A model generated the notes under the pieces. That model saw only the letters and a program-made list of their open reading frames with translations, made no database searches and had not been told where the DNA came from. A stretch of DNA of 64,000 nucleotides from an uncultured Sphingomonas sp. (lineage in GTDB: Bacteria; Pseudomonadota; Alphaproteobacteria; Sphingomonadales; Sphingomonadaceae). Where the stretch lies: assembly GCA_913775975.1 (NCBI GenBank), contig CAJYLQ010000037.1, positions 62,001 through 126,000 on the forward strand. The letters are read 5' to 3'. Made by a program: the position numbers and the translations under genes. Of this stretch, positions 21,230-34,193 are shown in pieces. Position 1 is the first letter of the stretch. Every line of letters begins with the position of its first letter.

Positions 21230-22516
21230 ATGGATCGCATCATCATTCGCGGCGGCCGCCGCCTGTCGGGACGCCTGCCCATCTCCGGCGCGAAGAACGC
21301 GGCGCTGACGCTCATGCCCTGCGCGCTGCTGACGGACGAACCGCTGACGCTGCGCAACCTGCCACGGCTCGCAGACGTGGACGGCTTTGGCCATCTGCTC
21401 AACCAGCTGGGCGCGTCGACCGCGATCGAAGGAACGCGGCCGGAGGATTTCGGCCGGGTCATGACGATCCGCACCGGCAAGCTGACCTCGACCGAGGCGC
21501 CCTACGACATCGTCCGTAAGATGCGCGCGTCGATCCTGGTGCTGGGACCGGTGCTGGCGCGGGCGGGCGAGGCGCGGGTGTCGCTGCCCGGCGGCTGCGC
21601 GATCGGCAACCGTCCGATCGACCTGCACCTGAAGGCGCTGGAGGCGATCGGCGCGGAGCTGGAGATGGCGGCGGGGTATGTCCGGGCGACGGCACCCGGC
21701 GGCCGGCTGACGGGCGGGCGCTATCGTTTCCCGGTCGTATCGGTCGGCGCGACGGAGAATGTCGTGATGGCCGCCGTGCTGGCGAAGGGCGCGACGCGGA
21801 TCGAGAACGCCGCGCGCGAGCCGGAGATCGTCGACCTGTGCCGCTGCCTCGTCGCGATGGGCGCGCGGATCGAGGGGATCGGGACGGAAACGCTGGAGAT
21901 CGAGGGCGTCGACCGGCTGCACGGCGCGACCTATGCCGTGATGCCCGATCGGATCGAGGCGGGCAGCTATGCCTGCGCGGCCGCGATCACCGGCGGCGAC
22001 CTGACGCTGACCAACGTCGCGGTCGACGACATGGGCGCGACGCTGGCGGCGCTGACCGATGCGGGCGTGACGGTGGAGGCGGTGGGGCGCGACGCGGTGC
22101 GCATCGCGGCGGACGGTCCGCTGAAGCCGCTGACGCTGACGACCGCGCCGTTCCCGGGCTTCGCCACCGACATGCAGGCGCAGTTCATGGCGATGCTGTG
22201 CATGGCGCAGGGATCGAGCGTGCTGACCGAGACGATCTTCGAGAACCGCTACATGCACGTGCCCGAACTGGCGCGGATGGGTGCGGACATCACCGTATCC
22301 GGCCGCACCGCGGTGGTGCGCGGCGTCGACCGGCTGGTCGGCGCGCCCGTGATGGCGACCGACCTGCGTGCCTCGATGAGCCTGATCCTTGCAGGGCTGG
22401 CGGCGGAAGGGGAGACGCAGGTCAGCCGCGTCTATCACCTCGATCGCGGCTATGAGCGGCTGGAGGAGAAGCTGTCGGCGGTCGGCGCGGATATCGAGCG
22501 GGTCGGCGACGGCTGA
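21230..22516 (+). CDS. murA: UDP-N-acetylglucosamine 1-carboxyvinyltransferase
   Basis: [45 protein letters not shown]...[15 protein letters not shown]. Confidence 0.97.
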   Translation: MDRIIIRGGRRLSGRLPISGAKNAALTLMPCALLTDEPLTLRNLPRLADVDGFGHLLNQLGASTAIEGTRPEDFGRVMTIRTGKLTSTEAPYDIVRKMRASILVLGPVLARAGEARVSLPGGCAIGNRPIDLHLKALEAIGAELEMAAGYVRATAPGGRLTGGRYRFPVVSVGATENVVMAAVLAKGATRIENAAREPEIVDLCRCLVAMGARIEGIGTETLEIEGVDRLHGATYAVMPDRIEAGSYACAAAITGGDLTLTNVAVDDMGATLAALTDAGVTVEAVGRDAVRIAADGPLKPLTLTTAPFPGFATDMQAQFMAMLCMAQGSSVLTETIFENRYMHVPELARMGADITVSGRTAVVRGVDRLVGAPVMATDLRASMSLILAGLAAEGETQVSRVYHLDRGYERLEEKLSAVGADIERVGDG

Positions 22517-24225
22517 TGCATCGCGCGACCGGCATCCTGGCTGCGACCCTCGCCGCGCTGGCGCTCGCCGGCTGCGCCGGGCGGACGCCTGCGCTCCGCG
22601 CGCAAGCGGCGGGGACGCCCATCGAGGTCCATGTCCTCGCCTTCAACGATTTCCACGGCAATCTGGAGCCACCCGGCCTGACCGTTCCCGAAACGGGCGC
22701 GGATGGCGCGACGGTGGAGACGCCCGCCGGCGGCGCGGCGTGGCTGGCCGCGACGATCGCGGGGCTGCGGCAACAGGCGCGGCATACGATCACCGTGTCG
22801 GCCGGCGACCTGACCGGGGCGAGCCCGTTCGTCTCCTCGCAATTCCTGGACGAGCCGACGGTCGCGGCGATGAACCTGATCGGCATCGACCTGAACGCGG
22901 CGGGCAATCACGAATTCGATCGCGGCGCCGACGAGCTGCTCCGCCTGCAGCATGGCGGTTGTGGCAAGCAGGCGATCATCAGCGGCACCGCCATCCCCTG
23001 CCGGCTGGAGCCGTTCAAGGGCGCGAAGTTCACCTATCTGGCGGGCAACACCGTCAAGGCGGACGGTAGCACGCTGTTCCCCGGCACCGCGATCCGTGAG
23101 TTCCGGGAGGGTGGTCGCCGCGTGCGGATCGGCTTTATCGGGCTGACGACGCGTACGACGCAGACGCTGGTCAATCCCGCCGGCCTTCACGGCATTCGCT
23201 TTGGCGACGAGGCGGACACGGCCAACGCGGCGGTGGCGAAGCTGAAGGCGGCGGGCGCGGACGCGATCGTCGTGCTGATCCATGAGGGCGGCGCGCAACT
23301 GGCCGGGCCGAACGACTGTCGGGGTCTGTCGGGCGCGATCCGGCCGATCCTCGATCGGCTCGACCCCCGCGTCGACCTGATCGTGTCGGGGCACACGCAC
23401 CGATCCTACATCTGCGACTATGCGCAGTATCTGCCGGGCAAGCCCTTCCTGCTGACCAGCGCCGGCAAGTACGGCACGCTCGTCACCGATGCGGTGCTCG
23501 CGATCGACCCGGTGAAGCATCGCGTGGTGGCGAAGCGCGCGCGCAACGTCACCGTCCGCGATCGCGACGTCGCCGGCGATGCGAAGGTGGCGGCGCTGGT
23601 CGCCCGCTACGCCGCCGCCGCCGCGCCGCTCGCCGCGCGTCCGTCCGGCCGACTGACCGAGGCGCTGCCCCGGCCGGCGGATGGCGCGGGAATGGCGGAG
23701 ACGCGGCTGGGGAACCTGATCGCCGATTCCGAACTGGCGGCGACCCGGCGGGACGGGGCGGTGATCGCCTTCATGAACCCGTTCGGCATCCGCGCAGGGC
23801 TGACGCCCAAGCCCGATGGGACAGTAACGTTCGAGGATATCTATCGCGTCACGCCGTTCGGCAACATGCTGCAGGTCCGCCGCTATACGGGGGCGCAGCT
23901 GCGCGCGGTGCTGGAGCAACAATTCGACCGCAGGATCATCCTGAGCGTCGCGGGCATGACCTATGCCTATGATGCCGCGCGTCCGGCCGGCTCGCGCATC
24001 CTCGACGTGCGCGTCGGCGGCGTCCCGCTGGACGACCGGGCGAGCTATCGCGTCGCCTTGAGTGATTTCCTGGCCTTTGGCGGCGATGGCTTCTCGACGC
24101 TGGCGGCGGGGGAACTGGTCGCGGGCGGCCCGGTCGATGTCGACGCGCTGCGCGACTATGTCGTTGCGCATTCACCGCTGACACCGCCCCAGACGGGGCG
24201 CATCGCCGACCGCACGGCGCGGTAG
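22516..24225 (+). CDS. Bifunctional metallophosphatase/5'-nucleotidase (lipoprotein-like N-terminus)
   Basis: ALALAGCAG lipobox; VHVLAFNDFHGNLEPPG, NHEFDRGADEL, SGHTHRSY motifs. Confidence 0.92.
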   Translation: MHRATGILAATLAALALAGCAGRTPALRAQAAGTPIEVHVLAFNDFHGNLEPPGLTVPETGADGATVETPAGGAAWLAATIAGLRQQARHTITVSAGDLTGASPFVSSQFLDEPTVAAMNLIGIDLNAAGNHEFDRGADELLRLQHGGCGKQAIISGTAIPCRLEPFKGAKFTYLAGNTVKADGSTLFPGTAIREFREGGRRVRIGFIGLTTRTTQTLVNPAGLHGIRFGDEADTANAAVAKLKAAGADAIVVLIHEGGAQLAGPNDCRGLSGAIRPILDRLDPRVDLIVSGHTHRSYICDYAQYLPGKPFLLTSAGKYGTLVTDAVLAIDPVKHRVVAKRARNVTVRDRDVAGDAKVAALVARYAAAAAPLAARPSGRLTEALPRPADGAGMAETRLGNLIADSELAATRRDGAVIAFMNPFGIRAGLTPKPDGTVTFEDIYRVTPFGNMLQVRRYTGAQLRAVLEQQFDRRIILSVAGMTYAYDAARPAGSRILDVRVGGVPLDDRASYRVALSDFLAFGGDGFSTLAAGELVAGGPVDVDALRDYVVAHSPLTPPQTGRIADRTAR

Positions 24226-24229
24226 CGCG

Positions 24230-24745
24230 TCAGGCGATCCGGTCGGGCACCTCGGCGGCGTCGGCATCGATCGCGGATTGCGGGGCGACCGCCTCCCACG
24301 GGAAGACGAACCAGTCCTTCACCACCGCCCGGTCGATCGTGCGATGCGCATAGTCGACGCGCTCGGCCGAGCCGTGATTGTCGATCAGCGTGGCGAACCG
24401 GATCGCGTCCATCGCCGCGCCTGCCGCGATCAGTCCGGCGCGCAGGCGGGCGATGGTACGCCCCGAATCGTTGATGTCGTCGACGATCACCAGCCGCTCG
24501 CCACCGCGCGTGCGCGTCGCGAGGGCGATGAGCGCGGCGGCGATGCCGTCGCTCTCCGCCCCCGAATAGTCGATCGATATCATCGGCAGGCCGGTCGCGT
24601 GGCTCAGATAAACCGCCGGCACCAGCCCGCCGCGCCCGATCCCGACCAGCGCGTCCGCACGCCACGGATCGGCGGCCAACCGGGCGGCGAGATCGTGGAT
24701 CGCGGCGACGAACGCGTCGTGCGGGATCGGGGTGAAAACCGGCAT
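24230..24745 (-). CDS. Phosphoribosyltransferase family protein
   Basis: ADALVGIGRGGLVPAVYLSHATGLP and RLVIVDDINDSGRTI PRPP-loop motif. Confidence 0.88.
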   Translation of the reverse strand: MPVFTPIPHDAFVAAIHDLAARLAADPWRADALVGIGRGGLVPAVYLSHATGLPMISIDYSGAESDGIAAALIALATRTRGGERLVIVDDINDSGRTIARLRAGLIAAGAAMDAIRFATLIDNHGSAERVDYAHRTIDRAVVKDWFVFPWEAVAPQSAIDADAAEVPDRIA

Positions 24746-26058
24746 CAGATCGCGGCCAGCGCCTGGTCGAAATCGGCGATCAGGTCATCGGCATCCTCGA
24801 CCCCGATCGAGATGCGCACCAGATTGTCGGTGATCCCCAGCGCCGCCTTGCGCGCGTCGGGAACGGACAGGTGCGTCATGCCGGCCGGATGGCTCGCCAG
24901 CGTCTCCGTGCCGCCCAGCGACACGGCGAGCTTGGCGATCGTCAGCGCATCGAGGAAGCGGAACGCCTCCGCCTCGCCGCCCTTCAGGTAGAGGGAGAAG
25001 GTGGAGCCGGCGCCGGTGCAGTGACGGTCGTATATATCCTTCTGCCGGGCATCCTCGATAAAGCCCAGATAGCCCATCCGCTCGACCTTGGGATGATCGC
25101 GGAGGAAGGCACAAACCTTCGCCGCATTGTCGCCCGCGCGGCTCATCCGGAGTTCCAGCGTCTCCAGCGAGCGGAGCAGCATCCAGGCGGTGTTGGGATC
25201 GCAGATCGTGCCGATCGTGTTGCGCATCGCGCGCACCGTGTCGATCACCGCCTTCTTGCCGAGCAGCCCGCCCGCGACGAGGTCCGAATGGCCGCCGGCA
25301 TATTTGGTCAGCGAATAGACAACGATGTCCGCGCCGTGCTTCAGCGGCTGCTGCCACAGCGGGCCCAGGAACGTGTTGTCGATCGCGATCGGCGGCTTTT
25401 CGGCGGCATTGGCGAAGATCGCATCGCGGCTGGCGGCGACCGCCTCCACATCGACCAGCGCATTGGTCGGATTGGCGGGCGATTCGAGATAGATCAGCGC
25501 GACGCGCCCCGATGCCGCCTTCGACAGCACGGCGTCGATCTCCTCACGCGTCGCGCCGGCGGGGAAGTCGAGCCAGTGGACGCCGAACCGGCCCAGCACG
25601 CGGGCGATCAGCGTCTCCGTCGCGGCATAGAGCGGGCCGGAATGGACGATCGTGTCGCCCGGCTTCACCGTCGACAGGAACAGCGTCGCGATCGCCGACA
25701 TGCCGCTGGAAAAGGCGAGCGCGTCCTCCGCCTCTTCCCAGATCGCCAACCGGTCCTCCAGGATTTCCTGATTGGGCCCGTTGAAGCGCGAATAGACCAG
25801 GCCCTCCGCGCCGCCCGGCCGCTTGCCCGTCACGCCCTCGAAATGGCGCTTGCCGGCGGCGGCGTTGGGGAAGACGAAGGTGGAGGTGAGGAAGATCGGC
25901 GGCTTCAGCGAACCCTCCGACAGCGTCGGGTCATAGCCATGGCCCATCATCAGCGTCGACGGCTTCAGCTTGCGGTCGCCGATCCGGTCCGTGCCGGGGC
26001 GCGGGGTTTCGGTGGGCGGCACGCCGGTCAGTTCGGCTTCGGTCGGTTCGGTCATCAT
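24745..26058 (-). CDS. Cys/Met-metabolism PLP-dependent enzyme (cystathionine gamma-synthase family)
   Basis: FNGPNQEILEDRLAIWEEAEDALAFSSGMSAIATLF...VYSLTKYAGGHSDLVAGGLLG. Confidence 0.9.
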   Translation of the reverse strand: MMTEPTEAELTGVPPTETPRPGTDRIGDRKLKPSTLMMGHGYDPTLSEGSLKPPIFLTSTFVFPNAAAGKRHFEGVTGKRPGGAEGLVYSRFNGPNQEILEDRLAIWEEAEDALAFSSGMSAIATLFLSTVKPGDTIVHSGPLYAATETLIARVLGRFGVHWLDFPAGATREEIDAVLSKAASGRVALIYLESPANPTNALVDVEAVAASRDAIFANAAEKPPIAIDNTFLGPLWQQPLKHGADIVVYSLTKYAGGHSDLVAGGLLGKKAVIDTVRAMRNTIGTICDPNTAWMLLRSLETLELRMSRAGDNAAKVCAFLRDHPKVERMGYLGFIEDARQKDIYDRHCTGAGSTFSLYLKGGEAEAFRFLDALTIAKLAVSLGGTETLASHPAGMTHLSVPDARKAALGITDNLVRISIGVEDADDLIADFDQALAAI

Positions 26059-26077
26059 CGTCTCCTGTGGCGCGCCG

Positions 26078-26850
26078 TCAGGTCTTCAGCCCGATCAGCG
26101 CAATCTGCCGCCCGTAATCGGGTTCGCCCCGATGCGTCGCACGGCGATAGCTGTAGAAACGCCCGGGATCGGCATAGGTGTCTAGCCCCAGCGCCTCGAT
26201 CCGCCCGATCCCCGCCACGGCCAGCCTGTGCGCGACATAGGATTCGAGGTCGAAATGGTGATGCCCTTCCCGCGCGGGCGCGAAGAATCGCTCGTTTTCG
26301 GAGTCGGCGGTACAGAAGCGGATCAGGAACGCCTCGTCCACCTCATAGCTTCGGCGGGCGATGCACGGGCCGATGGCGGCGGCGATCCGGCCGCGATCGG
26401 CGCCAAGCCCCACCATCTTCTCGATCGTCGCGTCGGTGACGCCGGCCAGCGCCCCCTTCCACCCGGCATGGGCGGCGCCGATCACGCCGGCCTGAGAATC
26501 CGCGAACAGCACTGGCGCGCAATCGGCGGTCAGGATGCCGAGCAGGATATTCGGCCGATCGGTGACGAGCGCATCGCCGCGCGGCCGATCCTCGTCGCGC
26601 ATCGCGGTCAGCACGCGCACCACGTCGGCGGAGTGGATCTGGTAGAGCGTCGCCAGCGACGCACCCGGCAGCACGGCGGCGATGGCGCGGGCGCGATTCT
26701 CCGCAAGGTCGGGCGGGATCGTCTCCGCGCCGCGCCGGCCCATGTCGAGCCCGGCGGTGACGCCCGTCGATACGCCGCCGCGCCGGCCCAGAAAGCCGTG
26801 CGGCACATCGCCCAGGCTGGCTGCGCGGATCGCCTCTACGGGTTCGGTCA
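26078..26850 (-). CDS. pgeF: Peptidoglycan editing factor PgeF (laccase-domain)
   Basis: IHSADVVRV, ILTADCAPVLFAD, GVIGAAHAGWKGALAGV; GTG start proposed at 26850. Confidence 0.92.
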
Positions 26851-27366
26851 CAGCGTCAGCCTCATCACATGATCCTCGTCGGCATGGCTGCCGACCATGA
26901 AGGCGTAGGTGCCGACCCGCTCGAACCCCTGCCGTTCGTAGAAGCGACGGGCGCGGTGATTCTCGGTGAAGACCGACAGGTACAGGTCCCGCGCGCCGGT
27001 TTCCCGCGCGGTCGCGATCGCCCAGTCCATCAGCGTCTGACCCGCCCCCGTGCCGTGCCACGGCGCGAGCACATAGAGCTGGCGCAACTCCGCCGAGCGG
27101 CCGCGCGGCTCGAAGGGCAGCGATGGCGGTCCCAGCTTCGCGTATGCGACCGCGCGCGGGGCGTCCGCTTCCCGCACCTCGCCGATCCGTACGCGATAGG
27201 CGGGATCGGCGAGCTGCCCGGCCCAGGCCGTCTCGCTATGGTTTTCGAGGAAGGCGGCGAGGTCGTCGGGCCGATACAGGTGCCCGAACGTCTCGGTGAA
27301 GCTGTCCCGCCCCAGGCGGGCGAGGGCGGCGGCGTCCGCCAAACCGGCATCGCGCCAGACGATCAT
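26848..27366 (-). CDS. GNAT-family N-acetyltransferase
   Basis: LRQLYVLAPWHGTGAGQTLMDWAIATARETGARDLYLSVFTENHRARRFYERQGFERVG. Confidence 0.9.
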   Translation of the reverse strand: MIVWRDAGLADAAALARLGRDSFTETFGHLYRPDDLAAFLENHSETAWAGQLADPAYRVRIGEVREADAPRAVAYAKLGPPSLPFEPRGRSAELRQLYVLAPWHGTGAGQTLMDWAIATARETGARDLYLSVFTENHRARRFYERQGFERVGTYAFMVGSHADEDHVMRLTL

Positions 27367-28440
27367 GCGAAGGCCGCCGGTTGCGGCCAGCCGGGCGCGG
27401 TGACGGCCAGCACCTTGAACAGCGCGCCCATCCCCTGCACCAGCCGCTGCCGGTCCGCGACGATCGCCTCCGCCCGGTCGGGCGCGGCGCGGGCGAGCGC
27501 GGCGGCGCGGGCGTCGATGCCCAGCTTCACCAGCCATTCGGCCTGCTCGATCGGACCCCATGCGGTCGCACCGGCGCTCTGCGCGGCGGCGGCCAGCGTG
27601 GTAAAGTCGACATGCGCGGTCAGGTCATGCTCGCCCGGCGCCTCGAAGGGGTTGGCGGCCCCATGCGCGCGGACGGCTTGCAGCGTGTCGCCACACGCCG
27701 GCCCCTCATGGCCATAATCGATCGCGACCAGCGCGCCGCCCTGCGCCGCGATTCGCGCGGCCAGGCTACGCATCACCGCGACCTGCGCGGGCGATACCTC
27801 CAGCACGGATCCGGGCGCCGCATCGCGCAACGGCGCGGGGATTACGTCGTCGGGCACGGGCCGGCCCGCGATCGGCAGGAACAGCGTATCCTGGCAGGCC
27901 ACCAGCCGCTCGTGCCATCCGTCCGCACGGCGCACGAGTTGCCGGATCGGCAGCGCGTCGAAGAATTCGTTGGCGACGACGATCAACGGCGCATCCGTGG
28001 GCAGCGTGTCGACCGAATCATGGAAGGTCGCATGCGGCACCCGTTCGGCCTGCGCGGCGCGCAGCACGGGGCTCGTCTCCACGAAATGGACGGACGGGGT
28101 GAAACCAGCCCTTTCCATCGCGCGCCGCGCGTCGGCCGCCAGCGTGCCGCGCCCCGGGCCCAGCTCCACCCAGTGGCAGGCGGGGTGCCCCGCCCGGTCC
28201 CACAGGTCCGCGCACCACAGGCCGGCCAGTTCACCGAACATCTGGCTGATCTCGGGCGCGGTCACGAAGTCGCCCGCCGCGCCCAGCGGGTCGCGCGTCG
28301 CGTAATAGTGCGCGTTCGCCGCCGCCATATAGTGCGACAGCGAAATCGGCCCCGCGAGCGCGATGGCGCGCGCCAGCCGCTCGGGCAGCGGGCCGTCGGC
28401 GGAACCGTCAGCGGCGGCGGAAGCGGACGGGCCGGTCAGG
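27363..28440 (-). CDS. SAM-dependent methyltransferase, MidA/NDUFAF7 family
   Basis: [53 protein letters not shown]...[13 protein letters not shown]; start approximate because the published ORF reads into lgt. Confidence 0.85.
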
Positions 28441-29314
28441 CGACGCTCTCCGTCCCCGCGATCGGCTCCACGCGGACGCGGCGCTTCGGCGCGCTCAGGA
28501 TCAGGTACAGGCCGCCCGCGACCATCGGCAGGCACAGCCACTGGCCCATGTGCAGTCCCGTCGCCTCCGCGAAGGCCCGAAGCTGGCTGTCCGGCTCCCG
28601 GAAGAATTCGACGGTGAAGCGCGCCAGGCCATAGCCGAGCAGGAAAATGCCCGTCAGCCGCCCCGGCTCGTAGCGCGCGCGCGTCCGCCAGAACGCGACG
28701 GCCATGACCAGCGCCAGCACTAGCCCCTCCAGCGCCGCCTCGTACAGCTGGCTGGGGTGGCGCGCGGAATCGGGCAACGGGAAGGGCACGGTATGCGGAA
28801 AGACGATCGCCCACGGCACGTCCGCCGGCTTGCCCCACAATTCGCCGTTCACGAAATTGGCGAGCCGGCCGAAGAACAGGCCGAACGGCACGCAGCAGGC
28901 GACGTAATCGTGGATGCGCAGCCAGTGGAGCCCGTTTTTGCGCGCAAAGACGATGATCCCCAGCGACGTGCCGATCACGCCGCCGTGAAAACTCATCCCC
29001 CCGTCCCAAAGGCGCAGGATCATCAGCGGGTGCAGCAGCATTTCGGGGGCGTAGAACAGCACATAGCCGATCCGGCCGCCCAGGATGATGCCCAGCGTCG
29101 CATAGAAGACCAGATCGTCGGCATGGCGGCGCGCCATCGGCGCCCCCGGCTGGTCAAGCAGGCGCAGGAGATACCACCAGCCCAGCACGATGCCCGCGAT
29201 ATAGGCCAGGCTGTACCAGCGCAGCGTGAACCAGCCGATGCGAAACACGTCCGGGTGAAGGCCCAGATCCTCGAAACGGATATGGTCGCCGGCAAGGGTC
29301 AGGAGATGGATCAA
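28436..29314 (-). CDS. lgt: Prolipoprotein diacylglyceryl transferase
   Basis: [37 protein letters not shown]...[16 protein letters not shown]. Confidence 0.96.
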   Translation of the reverse strand: MIHLLTLAGDHIRFEDLGLHPDVFRIGWFTLRWYSLAYIAGIVLGWWYLLRLLDQPGAPMARRHADDLVFYATLGIILGGRIGYVLFYAPEMLLHPLMILRLWDGGMSFHGGVIGTSLGIIVFARKNGLHWLRIHDYVACCVPFGLFFGRLANFVNGELWGKPADVPWAIVFPHTVPFPLPDSARHPSQLYEAALEGLVLALVMAVAFWRTRARYEPGRLTGIFLLGYGLARFTVEFFREPDSQLRAFAEATGLHMGQWLCLPMVAGGLYLILSAPKRRVRVEPIAGTESVA

Positions 29315-29381
29315 GGCTTTTCCCCGGTCATTGGCGTCTGCATAGTGGCGGGCAACGATAGAACCAAGTGGAGAGAGATGG

Positions 29382-31082
<1,701 letters not shown>

Positions 31083-31130
31083 CGGCGCGGCGCTTCCCTG
31101 TCGTTCAAAACCGCCCTAGGTCGCTTTTCT

Positions 31131-32039
31131 ATGAACGACACTCCCGAAACGCAGCGGTGCGGCCTCGTCGCCGTGGTCGGCGCGCCCAATGCCGGCAAGT
31201 CGACGCTGGTCAATGCGCTGGTCGGCCAGAAGGTCGCGATCGTCAGCCCCAAGGCGCAGACGACGCGCACCCGGCTGCTCGGTGTCGCGATCGAGGGCGA
31301 TGCGCAGATCCTGCTGGTCGACACGCCCGGCATTTTCGAGCCGAAGCGCCGGCTGGACCGCGCGATGGTGTCCGCCGCCTGGGGCGGGACGGAGGGGGCC
31401 GACGTGCTGGCGCTTGTCGTCGATGCGAAGGGGGGCCTAGGCCCCAAGGTGACGGATATCGCGGAGGCGCTGAAGGACCGGCCGGAACCCCGCCACCTGA
31501 TCCTCAACAAGGTCGATCTGGCCGACAAGGCCAAGTTGCTGATCCATGCCGAGCGGCTGAACGCGCTGGTGCCCTTCGCCGAAACCTGGTTCGTGTCCGC
31601 CCAGACGGGCGACGGGCTGCCGGAACTTAAGCGGGCGCTGGCGAAGACGATGCCGGCAGGCCCGTGGCACTACCCCGAAGATCAGGTGTCCGACGCGACC
31701 GAGCGCGCGCTGGCGGCGGAGGTGACGCGTGAGCAGCTGTATCTGCAGCTGCACGCCGAACTGCCCTATGCCAGCGCGATCGAGACGGAGGCGTTCAAGG
31801 AGCGCGAGGACGGATCGGTCGAGATCCACCAGCAGATCCTGGTCGAGCGGCCGACGCAGCGCGCGATCGTGCTGGGCAAGGGGGGCGCGCGAATCCGCGA
31901 GATCGGAGCGAAGGCGCGGGTGGAACTGGCGGCGATCCTCGACCGGCCGGTTCATCTCTATCTGCATGTGAAGGTTCGTCCCGGCTGGGACGAGGACCGG
32001 ACGCTGTACCGGGATATCGGACTCGACTGGGTCGAGTGA
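31131..32039 (+). CDS. era: GTPase Era
   Basis: GAPNAGKSTLVNALVGQKVAIVSPKAQTTRTRLLG...DTPGIFEPKRRLDRAMV; KH-like C-terminus (ERPTQRAIVLGKGGARIREIGAKARVEL). Confidence 0.97.
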   Translation: MNDTPETQRCGLVAVVGAPNAGKSTLVNALVGQKVAIVSPKAQTTRTRLLGVAIEGDAQILLVDTPGIFEPKRRLDRAMVSAAWGGTEGADVLALVVDAKGGLGPKVTDIAEALKDRPEPRHLILNKVDLADKAKLLIHAERLNALVPFAETWFVSAQTGDGLPELKRALAKTMPAGPWHYPEDQVSDATERALAAEVTREQLYLQLHAELPYASAIETEAFKEREDGSVEIHQQILVERPTQRAIVLGKGGARIREIGAKARVELAAILDRPVHLYLHVKVRPGWDEDRTLYRDIGLDWVE

Positions 32040-32062
32040 CTGGTTGAAGGCGCGATCGGCGC

Positions 32063-32093
32063 GGCCCCTCCCTCGGTCGGGAAGGGGCCGGAT
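32063..32093 (+). terminator. GC-rich hairpin after era
   Basis: CGGCCCCTCCCtcggtcGGGAAGGGGCCG-type stem shortly after the era stop; no clear U-tract. Confidence 0.4.
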
Positions 32094-32099
32094 CCGACC

Positions 32100-32494
32100 T
32101 CAGCGGCAGCGCACCTTGCCGCGATCGATCGAACGGCCGAGCAGGCCACCGGCAGCGCCGCCGGCCAGCGTACCCAGCAGGCCGCCGCCGATCACATTGC
32201 CCAGCACCGCACCGCCGACGCCGCCGACGACGAGGCCCGTCGTGCCATCGTTGCGCTGGCAATAGGCGCGCCCGTCCTGCCCGCGATAGATACGGTCCTC
32301 GCGGCTCAGGCGCCGCTCGCGCGCGTTGCTGCGGCGATAGTCGCGGCGCGGATCCCAATTGTCGTCGTCGCCATGCCAGCGATAATCGGGGCGGTCGCGA
32401 TCATAGCCGCGGTCCTGCGCCACGGCGGCGGTCGGCAGCGCGACGGGGGTTGCGACGGTCGCGACCATCAATGCGGCGATCAGGGCGTTTTTCA
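32100..32494 (-). CDS. Glycine-zipper (2TM) periplasmic/outer-membrane protein
   Basis: Signal peptide (MKNALIAALMVATVATPVALPTAAVA) and GLVVGGVGGAVLGNVIGGGLLGTLAGGAAGGLLG. Confidence 0.85.
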
Positions 32495-32549
32495 TGGGGC
32501 AGGCTCCTCTAGGGGGTGCCGGGCAGAACGCGCGCACAATCGTTTCGGT

Positions 32550-33251
32550 TCAAGTCGCTGGCCGCAGGACTTCCTCTACGAAAGCGGGGACGAGCAGGCC
32601 CGCCGGTCCGATCCGCGTCTCGTCAAACAGCGCGCTGCCAGCGGAGGGTTCCAGGTTCAGCTCCAGCGTCCGCGCGCCGCAGGTGGATGCCAGCCCGACA
32701 AAGCCCGCCGCCGGATAGACCGCGCCCGACGTGCCGATCGACACGAACAGGTCGGCCGCCGCGATCGCGGCCTCGATCCGCTCCATCGCGTACGGCATCT
32801 CGCCGAAGAAGACGATGTCGGGGCGCAGCATCGGCGCACCGCATGTCGCACAAACACTGCCTGGCGGAAGGGCTCCTGGATGAGGGGTGCGCCCCCCGCA
32901 GGCGGCGCACAGGGCCGACCGCAATTCGCCATGCATGTGGATCAGCCGCCGGCTGCCGGCGCGCTCGTGCAGATCATCGACATTCTGGGTGACGAGGAGG
33001 AGGTCGCCCGGCCAGTCGCGATCCAGCCGCGCGAGCGCGTCATGCGCGGCATTGGGTCGCACATCCGCCAGCGCCGCGCGTCGAAGATCGTAGAAGCGGT
33101 GGACGAGATCGGGATCGCGCACCAGCGCCTGCGGGGTGCAGACATCCTCGACGCGGTGCCCCTCCCACAGGCCGCCCGGCCCGCGAAAGGTGGCGATGCC
33201 CGATTCGGCCGAAATGCCCGCGCCGGTGAGGATGACGATGCTGTCGACCAT
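32550..33251 (-). CDS. cobB: Sir2-family NAD-dependent deacylase
   Basis: IVILTGAGISAESGIATFRGPGGLWEGH, VTQNVDDLHERAGS, C-x2-C zinc pairs. Confidence 0.93.
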   Translation of the reverse strand: MVDSIVILTGAGISAESGIATFRGPGGLWEGHRVEDVCTPQALVRDPDLVHRFYDLRRAALADVRPNAAHDALARLDRDWPGDLLLVTQNVDDLHERAGSRRLIHMHGELRSALCAACGGRTPHPGALPPGSVCATCGAPMLRPDIVFFGEMPYAMERIEAAIAAADLFVSIGTSGAVYPAAGFVGLASTCGARTLELNLEPSAGSALFDETRIGPAGLLVPAFVEEVLRPAT

Positions 33252-33309
33252 GACCGCCACGATAGCGCGTCGCTTTGACAAAGCCATCCGGGCCCGGCAG
33301 CGCGGCGCG

Positions 33310-33690
33310 ATGAGACAGGTGGCGGCGGCGATACTGGAGCGGGACGGGCGGGTGCTCGTCGCGCGCCGTGCGCCGGGACAGGCGATGGCGGGCGCGTGGG
33401 AGTTCCCCGGCGGCAAGCTGGAACCCGGCGAAACGCCCGCGGCCTGCATGGTGCGCGAGCTGCACGAGGAACTGGGCATCACCGTCAGCGCCGGGGATGA
33501 GCTGATGCGCGTCGTCCATCGCTATCCCGGCGGCGCGATCGAGCTGATCGCTATCCGTGCGGCGCTGATATCGGGCGAGATCGCACCGACCGTGCATGAC
33601 GCGGTGCGCTGGGTCGCGCCGGCCGATTTGCCGGCGCTCGATCTGCTGCCCGCCGACGTGCCCGTCGCGCGGCGGCTGGCGGAGGGATGA
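33310..33690 (+). CDS. mutT: (Deoxy)nucleoside triphosphate pyrophosphohydrolase, MutT/Nudix
   Basis: Nudix box GKLEPGETPAACMVRELHEELGI. Confidence 0.9.
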   Translation: MRQVAAAILERDGRVLVARRAPGQAMAGAWEFPGGKLEPGETPAACMVRELHEELGITVSAGDELMRVVHRYPGGAIELIAIRAALISGEIAPTVHDAVRWVAPADLPALDLLPADVPVARRLAEG

Positions 33691-33722
33691 CGCGCGGGCC
33701 GCAAGCGCCTATTGGGCGGGCC

Positions 33723-34193
33723 ATGTCCCAGAAATCCCCATCCCCCCAGGCGCAGCGCGGCAAGGCGCGCGCCGCCGCCCGCCTCGCCGCCGTCCAGGCG
33801 CTCTATCAGCATGAGATGGAGGGGACGCCGATCCCCGCGCTGCTCCACGAATTCCATAACCACCGGCTGGGCGCGACGATCGAGGACGCCGACTATGCCG
33901 AGGCGGAGGTCGATTTCTTCGACGACGTGGTGAAGGGCGCGACGGCGCGCGCCGGCGAGATCGACCTCGCCATCGAGAAGAAGCTGGCTTCCGGCTGGAC
34001 GCTGGGCCGGCTCGACAAGCCGATGAAGGCGATCCTGCGCGCGGGCACCTATGAGCTGATGGCGCGGGCGGACGTGCCGGTCGGCGCGGCGATCAGCGAA
34101 TATGTCGATGTCGCCCATGCATTCTACGAAAAGCGCGAGGCCGGCTTCGTCAACGGCCTGCTCGACGCGATCGCCAAGGATGTGCGGGGCTGA
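33723..34193 (+). CDS. nusB: Transcription antitermination factor NusB
   Basis: ARLAAVQALYQHEMEGTP...AGTYELMARADVPVGAAISEYVDVAHAFYEKREAGFVNGLLDAIAKD. Confidence 0.94.
   Translation: MSQKSPSPQAQRGKARAAARLAAVQALYQHEMEGTPIPALLHEFHNHRLGATIEDADYAEAEVDFFDDVVKGATARAGEIDLAIEKKLASGWTLGRLDKPMKAILRAGTYELMARADVPVGAAISEYVDVAHAFYEKREAGFVNGLLDAIAKDVRG

Noticed and set aside
21095-24171. Long minus-strand ORFs (447 and 573 aa)
   Set aside because: Antisense to murA and the 5'-nucleotidase gene; Arg/His/Asp-rich artefacts.
24871-26439. 522-aa plus-strand ORF
   Set aside because: Antisense to the Cys/Met PLP enzyme gene.
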